From the NCBI GenBank assembly GCA_965205965.1, contig CBDBHT010000007.1:620001-684000 (forward strand): DNA of 64,000 nucleotides, in the 5' to 3' direction. Shown one piece after another: positions 38,121-47,649 of this stretch. The position numbers were made by a program, and so were the translations under genes. Below the pieces are notes generated by a model, which was given only the letters and a program-made list of their open reading frames with translations, ran no database searches and was not told where the DNA came from. Within the stretch, counting starts at the first letter, position 1. Each line of letters begins with the position of its first letter. The stretch is from Bin55 sp965205965 (lineage in GTDB: Bacteria > Pseudomonadota > Gammaproteobacteria > Pseudomonadales > Azotimanducaceae).

Positions 38121-38870
38121 ATGACACGTATTTCTCAAGTATTTCACCGCATGGGCTCACCTCCTTTTTTCTTTGCCGGCGCGAAAAAATGGGCCTTTGG
38201 GCTTTATATCATTGGAATAATCGGACTGTTGTGGGGAACGATTTGGGGATTATTTTTTACACCGCCGGAACGCTATCAAGGTGATGTTTTTCGGATCATG
38301 TACATCCATGTACCTACTGCACACTTGTCGGAGGCGATTTATGTTGCAATTGCTGTAGCAGGTGCCATTTTCCTCGTATGGAGAATGAAAATGGCTGATA
38401 TTTTTATTACTGCCGCGGTACCAGTGGGGTGTACGATCACCGCACTTGCATTATTTTCTGGAATTATTTGGGGCATTCCAACATGGGGGACCGGTTGGGT
38501 TTGGGATGCAAGAACCACATCAATGCTGATTCTATTTTTTCTCTTTTTCGCTCTGATGGCGTTGCGACATGCTTTTCCAAACCGTGAGAGAGCGGCGTAT
38601 GCAGTTTCTATCTTGGCGATCGTAGGTGTAATCAACATACCGCTAATTAAATACTCTGTTGATTGGTTCAATACACTTCATCAACCTGCTAGCCTAGGGA
38701 TAGGCAAACCGGCTACTATTGCACGGACGTTCCTGTGGCCCCTATTCATTAATGCAGTCGCTCTTTACGCTTTCGTTGCGGGGATATGTCTGGAACGAAT
38801 GCGAACGGAATTAATCTCACGTGAATCCAACAGTGATTGGGTTCGCAAGGCTATCCAGTTGAACAAGTAG
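38121..38870 (+). CDS. ccmC: Haem lyase/handling protein CcmC
   Basis: A 249-aa membrane protein with six hydrophobic segments. It attaches haem to CcmE. The Trp-rich motif reads IPTWGTGWVWDARTTS. Most CcmC proteins have WGTWW or WGTYW, so one aromatic residue is replaced by Gly here. The flanking His residues expected to ligate haem are present: MYIHVPTAHLSE and NTLHQPASL. Length is normal. It starts at ATG 38121, one base after the ccmB stop. Confidence 0.93.
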   Translation: MTRISQVFHRMGSPPFFFAGAKKWAFGLYIIGIIGLLWGTIWGLFFTPPERYQGDVFRIMYIHVPTAHLSEAIYVAIAVAGAIFLVWRMKMADIFITAAVPVGCTITALALFSGIIWGIPTWGTGWVWDARTTSMLILFFLFFALMALRHAFPNRERAAYAVSILAIVGVINIPLIKYSVDWFNTLHQPASLGIGKPATIARTFLWPLFINAVALYAFVAGICLERMRTELISRESNSDWVRKAIQLNK

Positions 38871-38873
38871 ATC

Positions 38874-39032
38874 ATGTACCTGTCTATGGGGGGCTACGGC
38901 CTATTTGTTTGGTCTGTCTATCTCGTTACGATTGTTGTGTTGGTATGGCTAGGTATTTCCCCAATACTTGCTCGTCGACGCGAAATTCGTCGAATGCGAA
39001 AGCGTGAAGTTGTTGCAAAAGTTGTGGAATGA
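38874..39032 (+). CDS. ccmD: Haem exporter small subunit CcmD
   Basis: A 52-aa protein starting MYLSMGGYGLFVWSVY with a single transmembrane helix (LVTIVVLVWLGIS) and a basic cytosolic tail (RRREIRRMRKRE). These are the classical features of CcmD, which stabilises the CcmABC-CcmE complex and lets holo-CcmE leave it. The gene starts three bases after the ccmC stop, and its stop overlaps the ccmE start (ATGA). Position between ccmC and ccmE supports the call strongly. Confidence 0.92.
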   Translation: MYLSMGGYGLFVWSVYLVTIVVLVWLGISPILARRREIRRMRKREVVAKVVE

Positions 39033-39442
39033 GATCTCATCATAAACGTCGCTTGTTCACCGTTCTCTTTATTACGACTGGTGCAGGGCTTACAGTCGCT
39101 AGTGCGATGTTTGCACTTCGCGAAAGTGTGGACCTTTACTACCCACCGGTAAAAATCATTGATGGTACTACTCCCGTAGGCGTACGAATTCGAGCGGGAG
39201 GGATGGTTGAGGCTAGCAGCATTGAACACGAAGCTGATGGACTTGGTGTAAGGTTCGTGCTAACCGATCTTCAAGGTTCAAGATTTACAGTACATTTCAA
39301 TGGAATACTGCCCGGTCTTTTCCGCGAAGGACAAGGAACACTGGTGTCGGGCAAGCTCAGTGAGAATGGCGTGTTTTTAGCTACAGAGGTACTAGCTAAG
39401 CACGATGAAAATTACGTTCCTCCAGAACTGCATGATCTGTAG
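39029..39442 (+). CDS. ccmE: Periplasmic haem chaperone CcmE
   Basis: A 137-aa protein with an N-terminal signal anchor (LFTVLFITTGAGLTVASAMF) and an OB-fold periplasmic domain. The haem-binding site is in LAKHDENYVPPEL, where the His forms the covalent bond to haem and the Tyr is the axial ligand. Upstream RIRAGGMVEASSI is the conserved family strand. It receives haem from CcmC and delivers it to CcmF. Length is typical. Confidence 0.95.
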   Translation: MRSHHKRRLFTVLFITTGAGLTVASAMFALRESVDLYYPPVKIIDGTTPVGVRIRAGGMVEASSIEHEADGLGVRFVLTDLQGSRFTVHFNGILPGLFREGQGTLVSGKLSENGVFLATEVLAKHDENYVPPELHDL

Positions 39443-39450
39443 CCTGAATC

Positions 39451-41358
39451 GTGATACCCGAAATTGCATTTTTTATGTTGTGCATTGCGTTGGCAGTTGC
39501 AGGTGCTTTGGTATTTTCAGGTTATTATGGATCTGCGAAAAAACAAATAGAATGGATAAATGTTGGCGTTAGTTTAGCAATATGTCAAGTAGCAGCCATC
39601 GTTATCAGCTTCGTTCTTTTGGCCTGGTCTTTTCTTCAGGACGATTTTTCCGTCCAATACATTGCGCAAAATTCTAATCAGTTACTACCGTGGTACTACA
39701 AGATTAGTGCCGTCTGGGGTGGACACGAAGGATCGTTTTTACTTTGGACGATGGTGCTGGCAGCATGGACTGCTGCAGTTGCTTGGTTCGGCCGGGATAT
39801 ACCATCGGGCTTGCACGGTAACGTTCTTGGTACGCTAGGTCTAATTAACGTTTCTTTCCTGCTGTTCCTCCTCGTGTCGAGTAATCCCTTGGTACGTCTC
39901 GTTCCAAACGTACCAGAAGTTGGGGCTGACCTGAATCCGTTGCTCCAAGACTTCGGGCATATCATTCATCCTCCATTGCTCTATGTTGGGTACGTTGGGT
40001 TTGCCGTTCCGTTTGCTTTTGCGGTTGCCGCTCTTATCACTGGAAAACTCGATTCTTCTTGGGCTCGTTGGTCGCGGCCTTGGACCAATATAGCGTGGTC
40101 TTTCCTAACGATGGGTATAGTCTTAGGTAGTTGGTGGGCCTATTACGAATTAGGTTGGGGTGGATGGTGGTTCTGGGACCCAGTGGAGAATGCATCATTT
40201 ATGCCTTGGCTGGCTGGTACTGCATTGATTCATTCATTAGCGGTTACAGATAAGCGTGGTGCGTTTCGAAGTTGGACTGTGTTGCTTGCTCTTCTGACGT
40301 TTTCTTTGTGTTTATTAGGTGCGTTTCTTGTTCGATCTGGAGTACTGACTAGCGTTCATGCGTTTGCTGTAGACCCTGATCGCGGGATTTTTATTTTATC
40401 AATGCTCGGTCTCATCGTAGGGGGTGCGCTTGTGCTTTACGGGTTCCGTGTTCCTTTGATACGTAGCAGAGTGCAATACCAGGGCATCTCGCGGGAATTG
40501 CTTCTACTGACAAATAATGTGTTGCTGATAGTGGCGGTTACGACGGTATTGATAGGTACGCTGGACCCACTGGTCTACGAAGTGTTTACCGGGGAGAGGA
40601 GATCCGTTGGACCTCCGTATTTCAATAGACAGTTTGTTCCACTAATGCTAGGTCTGACGGTAGTATTGGCACTCGCTCCCATTTCCAGATGGAAACGCAC
40701 ACCACTGGTGCTCTTTCGAAAAAGCATAGTGATGTTATGTATCGCATTTGCTCTCGCCCTAACTTTGATCTTGTTGTTCGCAAACCATATCTCCATGGTC
40801 GTTGTCATTGCTCTAGGAGTAGGAATGTGGGTAATCTTCTCGCATGTTGGTCAGTTAGTACAACGGAAGAGGCCGAGACCACTTGCCTTCATTGGCATGA
40901 CGGTAGCGCATATTGGATTTGCCGTGACCGTGATCGGCATTGCAGTAACTAGTGCCTATTCACACAGCCGGGAATTCCGATTACACGTTGGAGAGGTGGC
41001 CATGGTAAACGGACGATCGTATATCTTCCAGAACGTTACTGAATTGGAGGGTCCCAATTACACCGCACAACAGGCCCAGTTTGACGTTGACCAACGAAGT
41101 ATCTACCCCGAGACGCGATACTATCATACTCGTCAGGCACTCATGACTGAAGCTGGAATTGCTCCAGGATTTCTGGGTGACCTGTATATTTCTCTGGGCG
41201 AACCATTCGATGACGGGTCATGGGGTGTACGAATTCAAGACAAGCCTCTTATTCGCTGGATTTGGTTGGGTGCACTGCTTGCGAGTATTGCTGCGCTGGT
41301 AGCTATTTTGGATATCAGATACCGTCGACTGCGTCCAACTTCGATACAGGTTGATTAG
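39451..41358 (+). CDS. ccmF: Cytochrome c haem lyase subunit CcmF
   Basis: A 635-aa polytopic membrane protein. It carries the WWD domain (WGGWWFWDPVENASFMPW), the preceding SWWAYYELG, the haem-coordinating His residues in WGGHEGSFLLW, DFGHIIHPPLLY and ALIHSLAV, and a large periplasmic segment near the C-terminus. CcmF joins haem from CcmE to the apocytochrome CxxCH thiols with CcmH and CcmI. The start is GTG 39451. It is eight bases after ccmE. Confidence 0.95.
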   Translation: MIPEIAFFMLCIALAVAGALVFSGYYGSAKKQIEWINVGVSLAICQVAAIVISFVLLAWSFLQDDFSVQYIAQNSNQLLPWYYKISAVWGGHEGSFLLWTMVLAAWTAAVAWFGRDIPSGLHGNVLGTLGLINVSFLLFLLVSSNPLVRLVPNVPEVGADLNPLLQDFGHIIHPPLLYVGYVGFAVPFAFAVAALITGKLDSSWARWSRPWTNIAWSFLTMGIVLGSWWAYYELGWGGWWFWDPVENASFMPWLAGTALIHSLAVTDKRGAFRSWTVLLALLTFSLCLLGAFLVRSGVLTSVHAFAVDPDRGIFILSMLGLIVGGALVLYGFRVPLIRSRVQYQGISRELLLLTNNVLLIVAVTTVLIGTLDPLVYEVFTGERRSVGPPYFNRQFVPLMLGLTVVLALAPISRWKRTPLVLFRKSIVMLCIAFALALTLILLFANHISMVVVIALGVGMWVIFSHVGQLVQRKRPRPLAFIGMTVAHIGFAVTVIGIAVTSAYSHSREFRLHVGEVAMVNGRSYIFQNVTELEGPNYTAQQAQFDVDQRSIYPETRYYHTRQALMTEAGIAPGFLGDLYISLGEPFDDGSWGVRIQDKPLIRWIWLGALLASIAALVAILDIRYRRLRPTSIQVD

Positions 41359-41370
41359 ATCGGAACATCA

Positions 41371-41904
41371 TTGAACCAGCTTACACGCTATATACCCTTC
41401 GTGCTTTTTCTAGCACTTGCATTAGTGCTTTTCTTCGGTCTAGGTTTAGGGGATCGAGCATCTTTACCTTCTGCATTAATCGACAAGCCATTTCCCAGCT
41501 TTGCTTTGCCGCGTCTTGAGGATGGTATTCACGTAACACAAAAAGACTTGCAGGGTAAGCCGCGTCTCGTAAATATTTGGGCTACTTGGTGCGTAAATTG
41601 CTTGAGAGAACATGAAATATTGATGCTGCTAAGCGAAGAATACGGCGTGGAAATCGTTGGGATCAACTATCGCGATGATATGGACATGGCGCGATCATGG
41701 CTTGAAAGCTATAGCAACCCGTACGTGTTCAATATTGTGGATGAAAGTGGTACTTTGGGAATCGACTTAGGCGTCTACGGAGCACCAGAAACCTTTTTGG
41801 TAGACGCGCATGGAATCGTCCGGTTTAGGCAGGTGGGAGAAATAACCATGGAGGTATGGGAACGCGAGATCTCACCAGTATTCAAAAGTTTAAAGCATGG
41901 GTGA
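41371..41904 (+). CDS. ccmG: Thiol:disulfide oxidoreductase CcmG (DsbE)
   Basis: A 177-aa membrane-anchored thioredoxin-like protein. One N-terminal helix (FVLFLALALVLFFGLGL) precedes the thioredoxin fold with active site NIWATWCVNCLREHE (CxxC = CVNC) and the cis-Pro loop GAPETFLVD. CcmG keeps apocytochrome c thiols or CcmH reduced. The start is TTG 41371, the only codon that yields the signal anchor. It overlaps ccmH by eight bases. Confidence 0.92.
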   Translation: MNQLTRYIPFVLFLALALVLFFGLGLGDRASLPSALIDKPFPSFALPRLEDGIHVTQKDLQGKPRLVNIWATWCVNCLREHEILMLLSEEYGVEIVGINYRDDMDMARSWLESYSNPYVFNIVDESGTLGIDLGVYGAPETFLVDAHGIVRFRQVGEITMEVWEREISPVFKSLKHG

Positions 41905-42325
41905 ACTTGTCAGTGATTTTATTGCGGTATCGTTCATGGCTGTCGTTGTGCATGGTGCTGTTGGGAGCGACTCATTCGATGAGGACCGATACAACGCATT
42001 AATTGCCGAGATCCGCTGCCCTAAATGCATGCACGTAAATATAGCAGGGTCCGATGCACCTATTGCGAAAGACCTAAGGAAAACGGTAAGAGAACTCATG
42101 ATTGATGGGGAAAGTGACGAGGAGATTCGAGGTTTTCTGATGGAACGGTATGGAGACTTCATACTGTACGGTCCGCCACTTAAACCACAGACGTGGCTTC
42201 TTTGGTTTACGCCGCTACTCTTCCTGATTGCAGGCTTGTCCATGCTTTACCGCGTAGGTTACCGGAGCAGCGGACGGGAATTGACTGAAGAAGAGCGGGA
42301 AGAAATTGACAGACTGACTCGTTGA
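41897..42325 (+). CDS. ccmH: Cytochrome c maturation protein CcmH
   Basis: A 142-aa periplasm-facing protein with an N-terminal signal and one C-terminal transmembrane helix (LLWFTPLLFLIAGLSMLYRV). The redox motif reads IRCPKCMHVNIAGSDAPIAK, matching the LRCPKCQNQNI signature of the family. CcmH reduces the apocytochrome disulfide and holds the apoprotein for ligation. The C-terminal TPR half found in some CcmH proteins is the separate gene ccmI here. Confidence 0.93.
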   Translation: MGELVSDFIAVSFMAVVVHGAVGSDSFDEDRYNALIAEIRCPKCMHVNIAGSDAPIAKDLRKTVRELMIDGESDEEIRGFLMERYGDFILYGPPLKPQTWLLWFTPLLFLIAGLSMLYRVGYRSSGRELTEEEREEIDRLTR

Positions 42326-43824
42326 TGTTGGCTGCAGCCATTTCATTAGCGATTGTGCTGCTGCTCGCATGTTTGATCATATGGTCCTTGGCTAAAAAAA
42401 TACCTGCACGGACTCGATGGTCACGATCTGAGGCGAATACCGCGATATACCGGCAGCGTAAAGAGGAATTAGTTGACGAGAGTGATGACGAGACAACTAC
42501 AGTACTAGTAGGTGAGTTAGGTGCCGAGTTTCTGGCGAATGTCGAAAAGGAAGAGCACATGATGCCATCTGCAATACCATCACAAGCTCGCCTTGTGCTG
42601 ACTATTGTCGTCGCGTCGGTATCAACTATTTTGTACCTACTGTGGGGGGACCCATCGGCTCCAAATCTCCAAGATCTGGGTGAGCAGTTTATGCAAGCGG
42701 ACGGACCTAGTCGATTGCTTGATCTGGCAGCAGAATTTGAATCAAACGCAAAACGAAACCCCGAAAACTTTGGAACGTGGTTCTATCTTAATACTGCTTA
42801 CTTTCGAGCGGGTGACTTTAAGCAAACCTTAGACTCGCATAAGCGCGCAGAGTCGGAAGGACACGTTTTCCCATTAATGGATATCAATGCGCTGCTTGCT
42901 GCATATTCAATTAATGAGGGCGGAATCACGGACGAAATGCGGAAACTGATGATGAGGGTGCAGTTCCGAATGCCCAATCATCCAGTAGTTAGCCATCTGT
43001 ACTGGATCGATTCCGTGAGAACGGGTAATTTTGCGAAAGGAGTTGGGCATCTGGAACGTGCGCTAGGGCAGGTGATGAGCACCTCAGATAGAGAGTACTT
43101 ATCTAAATTGTTGGAATTCGGGCGCACGCAACTTGATCCTCAACGCCAACGAGTTGCAGTAGAAGTCAATGTAGACGAAAAATCCACCGGTAAAAGATGG
43201 CTAACCGTTTTTTTACGTGGAGACAAGTTTGGTGCCCCACTTGCGGTGGTTCGACGCCCTCTGTTCGGCAAAGGTTCCCATTCATTCATTCTTGATGATT
43301 CCGTCTCAATGACGGATACCGCTAGAGTTTCGGATACAAGCTCTGTACATGTAGTTGCTCGCCTTTCGATGTTGCCTACTGCACATAGAAATTCGGGCGA
43401 TATCGAACTAATTCGGGGCCCGATAGAGCCGTCAGCTACTGCAACTACAGTCTTCGATTTCTCCGGAAATAAACCCGAACCTCTCATTTCAATCGATCTG
43501 AGCGTCGATGTGGATGCTACGCTTGATCCAGAGTCGGTTGTATTTGTTATTGCGCGGGATTCAGAATCCAAGACTGTGCCGGTAGCTGTTAAACGTATGT
43601 CGTTGTACGACCTTCCTGCGAAGGTCGTTTTGACGGATCACGACTCCATGCTTCCGAACGTTCGCTTGTCTGCATCGGGTACTCTAGACGTGTATGCAAG
43701 GGTGTCGCGATCAGGCAATGTGGTTGCTGAGGAAGGAGACTACGTGAGCGAGATTCTATCTATGCCGTTGGGAAGCAGGAGAACTTTGGTGATTGACCGT
43801 CTTCACAGGGTCAATGTTGAATAG
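42325..43824 (+). CDS. ccmI: Cytochrome c maturation protein CcmI
   Basis: A protein of about 499 aa with two N-terminal transmembrane helices enclosing a basic/acidic loop (residues 1-105). A TPR region follows (about 130-270: GTWFYLNTAYFRAGDFKQTL and nearby helices), then a long periplasmic C-terminal domain. CcmI is the apocytochrome chaperone of the CcmFHI ligase. ATG 42325 overlaps the last base of the ccmH stop; the preceding TTG is less likely. This is the last gene of the operon. Confidence 0.9.
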   Translation: MLAAAISLAIVLLLACLIIWSLAKKIPARTRWSRSEANTAIYRQRKEELVDESDDETTTVLVGELGAEFLANVEKEEHMMPSAIPSQARLVLTIVVASVSTILYLLWGDPSAPNLQDLGEQFMQADGPSRLLDLAAEFESNAKRNPENFGTWFYLNTAYFRAGDFKQTLDSHKRAESEGHVFPLMDINALLAAYSINEGGITDEMRKLMMRVQFRMPNHPVVSHLYWIDSVRTGNFAKGVGHLERALGQVMSTSDREYLSKLLEFGRTQLDPQRQRVAVEVNVDEKSTGKRWLTVFLRGDKFGAPLAVVRRPLFGKGSHSFILDDSVSMTDTARVSDTSSVHVVARLSMLPTAHRNSGDIELIRGPIEPSATATTVFDFSGNKPEPLISIDLSVDVDATLDPESVVFVIARDSESKTVPVAVKRMSLYDLPAKVVLTDHDSMLPNVRLSASGTLDVYARVSRSGNVVAEEGDYVSEILSMPLGSRRTLVIDRLHRVNVE

Positions 43825-44171
43825 GTCAAGATTTATATATCCGGTTGGAAAGCACCGACTTAATATAGCTATCTGTATGGTCTTACTCAGGTATAACCCA
43901 GCTGTCTCAGTGGACTCATGTGGATATAGACCGGTTTTGGAATGACAGCGTTTGCTATGGAATGCGGCGTTGTATGAATGGTATTGATCGTTATAGGATA
44001 AATGAATTGTTCTTTGACGGTCAGTACAAGTCACTTACTGTAATGTGCAAGGAATGCGAATGTTTTAAGAAGTCTAATGCTCTTACTCAAAAATTGGCTT
44101 TAAATGATTAGGTAGGGGTTATTTGTATTGATTGACAAACTCGTGCGCAAGCACTGCCTGAAGGTTTTTTT
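43825..44171. other. Intergenic region between ccmI and smc
   Basis: About 347 bases. A 63-codon frame at 43920-44111 (MDIDRFWNDSVCYGMRRCMN onward) has no ribosome binding site and no family resemblance. A TTGACA at 44132-44137 could be a -35 box for smc, but no convincing -10 box lies at the right distance. No terminator hairpin with a U tract is visible after ccmI. Confidence 0.5.
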
Positions 44172-47100
44172 GTGCGTCTAATATCTGTAAAACTCGCAGG
44201 ATTCAAGTCGTTTGTGGATCCAACGACGGTATTGTTACCGAGCAATATTTCAATGGTTGTCGGGCCCAATGGTTGCGGGAAGTCCAACATCATTGATGCC
44301 GTTCGGTGGGTCGTCGGTGAAAGCTCTGCTAAGAATCTGCGAGGAGAATCTTTTACGGACGTGATCTTCAATGGTTCTGAAACACGGAAACCAACGAGTA
44401 TGGCTAGTGCTGAACTTCTGTTCGATAATGCGGACGGTCGCATCGGTGGTGAATATGCTAATTACGCGGAGATACTCATACGTCGCGAGGTTACGCGAGA
44501 AGGTTCGTCAACATATTATTTAAATGGTAGTCGGTGTCGCCGGCGTGACATTCACGATTTATTTCTCGGAACCGGTTTCGGATATCGAGGTTACGCGATT
44601 ATCGAACAAGGTTTCATTGGTCAGATAGCAAGTGCTCGGCCAGATGAATTGCGGAATCACATTGAAGAAGCAGCCGGTGTATCGCGTTATCGTGAGCGGC
44701 GTAGGGAAGCTGAAAATCGAATCAGAAGTACGACACAAAACCTTGACCAGCTGCGATCACACAACGCAGAGTTGGTTCGGGATATTAGAAGACTTAAACG
44801 GCAAGCAACTCAGGCTCGGCGGTATAAAGAACTCAAGCAAGAGGAGCGGTCGGTAAAAGCTTCACTGTTGGCACTTCGCCTTACGCAGTTGGAAGAGGAA
44901 GCGGAGCAATGTCGGAAGCGTCTCAACCAGCTGAAGGTTGATGAAGATCGAATTAATAATGAATACCAAGTGGAAAGTGCAGCTATCGAAAAGGTAGAAG
45001 CAAAGCAGCTGGAGGCCATTCAAGAAATCGATAAGATTCAAGCAAACTTTTACGAGATGAAAGTACAAGCAACTAGCGTGGAACGTGATCTTCAAGAGTG
45101 CGTGGAACGCCTTGGGTCGGAAGTGGAAACGTTAGAAACTACAGATGTGCGTCGAATCGAGACTGCGGAGCAGATGAAGTCTTACGAAGTGCGGATTAAG
45201 GCACTTGAGCAAGAGCTGGCGGAGCTGATGCCGAAAAAAACATACTGCGATGAGTTGCTTCAGTCAACGGAACGTAATCAAACTGATCTGCGACGGATAC
45301 GAGAGGAATGGCAGCAGCGTTGGGATGGGCACACACAGGCCAGTGCTTCAGCGATAAGCGAACGAGAGTCTCGCCGTATAGATATGAACCGAATTCAGCA
45401 GCTTATCGAGCAATTTATAAATCGTTTGGGTGCGCTTTCTGATGGACGGGGGATTTTGCCATCACGGTCTGATTATAAAGAAAGATCAAACGAACTACTG
45501 ACGGCAGCTAGAGAGGAAGTTCAACTATACAGGTCAAAAATGAAGTCATGTGACGAGATGATGGAGGAAGCAAGGAGTCGAGCCAAAGAAATGGAAGTGG
45601 AACTTGCTCAAAAAGCATCTGAACTCCAATCTCTACGCGAGAGACTGGCTAAAATTCGGGCCATTCGCGATGTTGTAACCGGACGGGCTTCAACGGACGA
45701 TGAAACCGAAGCATGGCTTAGGTCAAGCAATTTGGACGGATCGGTCCGACTTGGTGAAGTGCTGGAAGTTGAACAAGGCTGGGAACGAGCCGTTGAGTCG
45801 GTACTTGACGCAAATGTCAAAGCTATTTGGGTAGCGGAACTCAGTAGTATCAAAGATACCGTTAAAGATCAGTCCCATAGTGCACTTACGTTCTTCGAGA
45901 ATGAGAAACCGAAGCAGAACTCCCGGCCTTGGCGTGCATTAACACAGTTCGTTCACACAAGGGGCGATGTACGGATCGGTAGTTTATTGGGCGGATCATA
46001 TGCGATAGATAGCTTAGAGGAGGGTCTGATACTACGCGGCGAACTTGATTCTGGAGAAAGTTTTGTTACTCGTGACGGTACGAGAATAGGCCGGAATTGG
46101 CTCCGATCAGCCCAAGCCCCAAAGTTGAATAAGAGCTTGGTCGAAAGCAATAGAGAGGTGCTAAGGCTGGAAGAATGGCTCGCCGAAATGCAGAGTGCTT
46201 ATGCTAAAACCGATCAAGCACTAAGTGAACTGCGCCGCAAAGATGAAGAGTGTCGGCAAGAAAGCGAAGCAATTTCGGTCAGACTGCGTGATGTTGAGCA
46301 ACGAATATCTAAGTACGAGGAAATTCAAATAGTTGGAGAGATGATTGCTGATCAAACAAAATTACTGAAGTCAACCGAAGTGGAGTACGCACGCCTTAGC
46401 GAGCAGCTTCAAATTTTCTCACGTGAACAACGGTCTTTGGAAAAGGAACGGCAACAGAATTCCGGAGAAGAAAGTCGTATTGAATCGCTAGTCGCTGAGC
46501 AGCGACAGAATTTCTACAACACGGCGGCCCGTATTCAATCTTTGGAGAATGAGCTGCCAGCGGTCCGAGAGGCACGTCAGCGTCTAGGTGATACGGACCA
46601 GGATCTTTTGCATCGAAGAGACCAAGCCGCGGATTCGATTAAAACGTTTCAGACAAGACAGTCGGATCTTAATCTACTGCTTCAGGATCGCCTCAAGTCG
46701 GTGGCAAAAGTGGAAAACTTATTACGTACTGCTCGAGGTAAGAGTGAAAACATAGCAACGGCAATCCATAACCATATATCGCGAAGGGGCGAAATTGAAC
46801 TTGCACGAGATGAGGTGCGAGAGAAAATTTCATCAGCCCAACTTGACCTTAATACCATCATGGTTAATCGGGTAAATGTGCTGGATCAACTTAATGCGAC
46901 AGGCGTCTCTGAAAAAATAGCTCGCAGTTCAATTACGCCAACAAGCTCTGATAAAAGTTTACAAGAGGAACTTAAAAGATTGGCACATCGGATATCGCGG
47001 CTAGGTGAGGTGAACCTGGCCGCTGGTACTGATCTTGAAGCCAAGGAGGAACAGAAAGAGTACCAAGATCGTCAAATCAGTGATTTGGAGGAGGCTCTGA

Positions 47101-47615
47101 GTACTTTATCTACTGCAATGTCTCAGATTGATACCGAAACCAGAATTCGCTTCAAAAACGCGCTCGAAAAGATTAATAGAAACCTTTCGACGCTATTTCC
47201 AAACATCTTCGGAGGGGGGCGGGCCGAGCTAGTTTTGACGGAGAACAATCTGCTTGAAGCTGGCGTGGAATATATGGCGAGACCTCCTGGAAAACGTAAT
47301 ACAAGCATTACACAGCTATCTGGGGGTGAAAAGGCACTAACCGCAATTGCCTTAGTTTTCGCCATCTTCCAAATGAATCCGAGTCCAGTGTGTTTGTTGG
47401 ATGAGGTAGACGCAGCTTTAGACGATGCCAACGTAGCTCGGTTTGCTGATCTTATTCGAGTAATGGGTGATGAAATTCAATTCTTGGTAATCTCTCATAA
47501 TAAGACTACAATTGAAGTCGCGGACCATCTCTTGGGCGTGACGATGCATGAGGCAGGAGTCTCCCATCTGGTTTCCGTTGACGTAGCTGAAGCCACTGCT
47601 TTAGTTACGGTGTAG
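44172..47615 (+). CDS. smc: Chromosome partition protein SMC
   Basis: A 1147-aa condensin-type ATPase. The N-terminal head has VGPNGCGKSNIIDAVRWVVG (Walker A). The ARM-like region follows (YAIIEQGFIGQIASARPDEL). A first coiled coil spans about 170-490. The hinge at about 510-660 contains GEVLEVEQGWERAVESVLDA. A second coiled coil runs to about 940. The C-terminal head has the signature ITQLSGGEKALTAIALVF and Walker B CLLDEVDAALDDAN. SMC with ScpA/ScpB, not in this window, organises and segregates the chromosome. The start is GTG 44172. The gene is followed after 34 bases by zipA, a common gammaproteobacterial arrangement. Confidence 0.95.
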   Translation: MRLISVKLAGFKSFVDPTTVLLPSNISMVVGPNGCGKSNIIDAVRWVVGESSAKNLRGESFTDVIFNGSETRKPTSMASAELLFDNADGRIGGEYANYAEILIRREVTREGSSTYYLNGSRCRRRDIHDLFLGTGFGYRGYAIIEQGFIGQIASARPDELRNHIEEAAGVSRYRERRREAENRIRSTTQNLDQLRSHNAELVRDIRRLKRQATQARRYKELKQEERSVKASLLALRLTQLEEEAEQCRKRLNQLKVDEDRINNEYQVESAAIEKVEAKQLEAIQEIDKIQANFYEMKVQATSVERDLQECVERLGSEVETLETTDVRRIETAEQMKSYEVRIKALEQELAELMPKKTYCDELLQSTERNQTDLRRIREEWQQRWDGHTQASASAISERESRRIDMNRIQQLIEQFINRLGALSDGRGILPSRSDYKERSNELLTAAREEVQLYRSKMKSCDEMMEEARSRAKEMEVELAQKASELQSLRERLAKIRAIRDVVTGRASTDDETEAWLRSSNLDGSVRLGEVLEVEQGWERAVESVLDANVKAIWVAELSSIKDTVKDQSHSALTFFENEKPKQNSRPWRALTQFVHTRGDVRIGSLLGGSYAIDSLEEGLILRGELDSGESFVTRDGTRIGRNWLRSAQAPKLNKSLVESNREVLRLEEWLAEMQSAYAKTDQALSELRRKDEECRQESEAISVRLRDVEQRISKYEEIQIVGEMIADQTKLLKSTEVEYARLSEQLQIFSREQRSLEKERQQNSGEESRIESLVAEQRQNFYNTAARIQSLENELPAVREARQRLGDTDQDLLHRRDQAADSIKTFQTRQSDLNLLLQDRLKSVAKVENLLRTARGKSENIATAIHNHISRRGEIELARDEVREKISSAQLDLNTIMVNRVNVLDQLNATGVSEKIARSSITPTSSDKSLQEELKRLAHRISRLGEVNLAAGTDLEAKEEQKEYQDRQISDLEEALSTLSTAMSQIDTETRIRFKNALEKINRNLSTLFPNIFGGGRAELVLTENNLLEAGVEYMARPPGKRNTSITQLSGGEKALTAIALVFAIFQMNPSPVCLLDEVDAALDDANVARFADLIRVMGDEIQFLVISHNKTTIEVADHLLGVTMHEAGVSHLVSVDVAEATALVTV

Positions 47616-47649
47616 TGCTTCGGGATACCTGAGTAAGAAGGAGTCTGAA

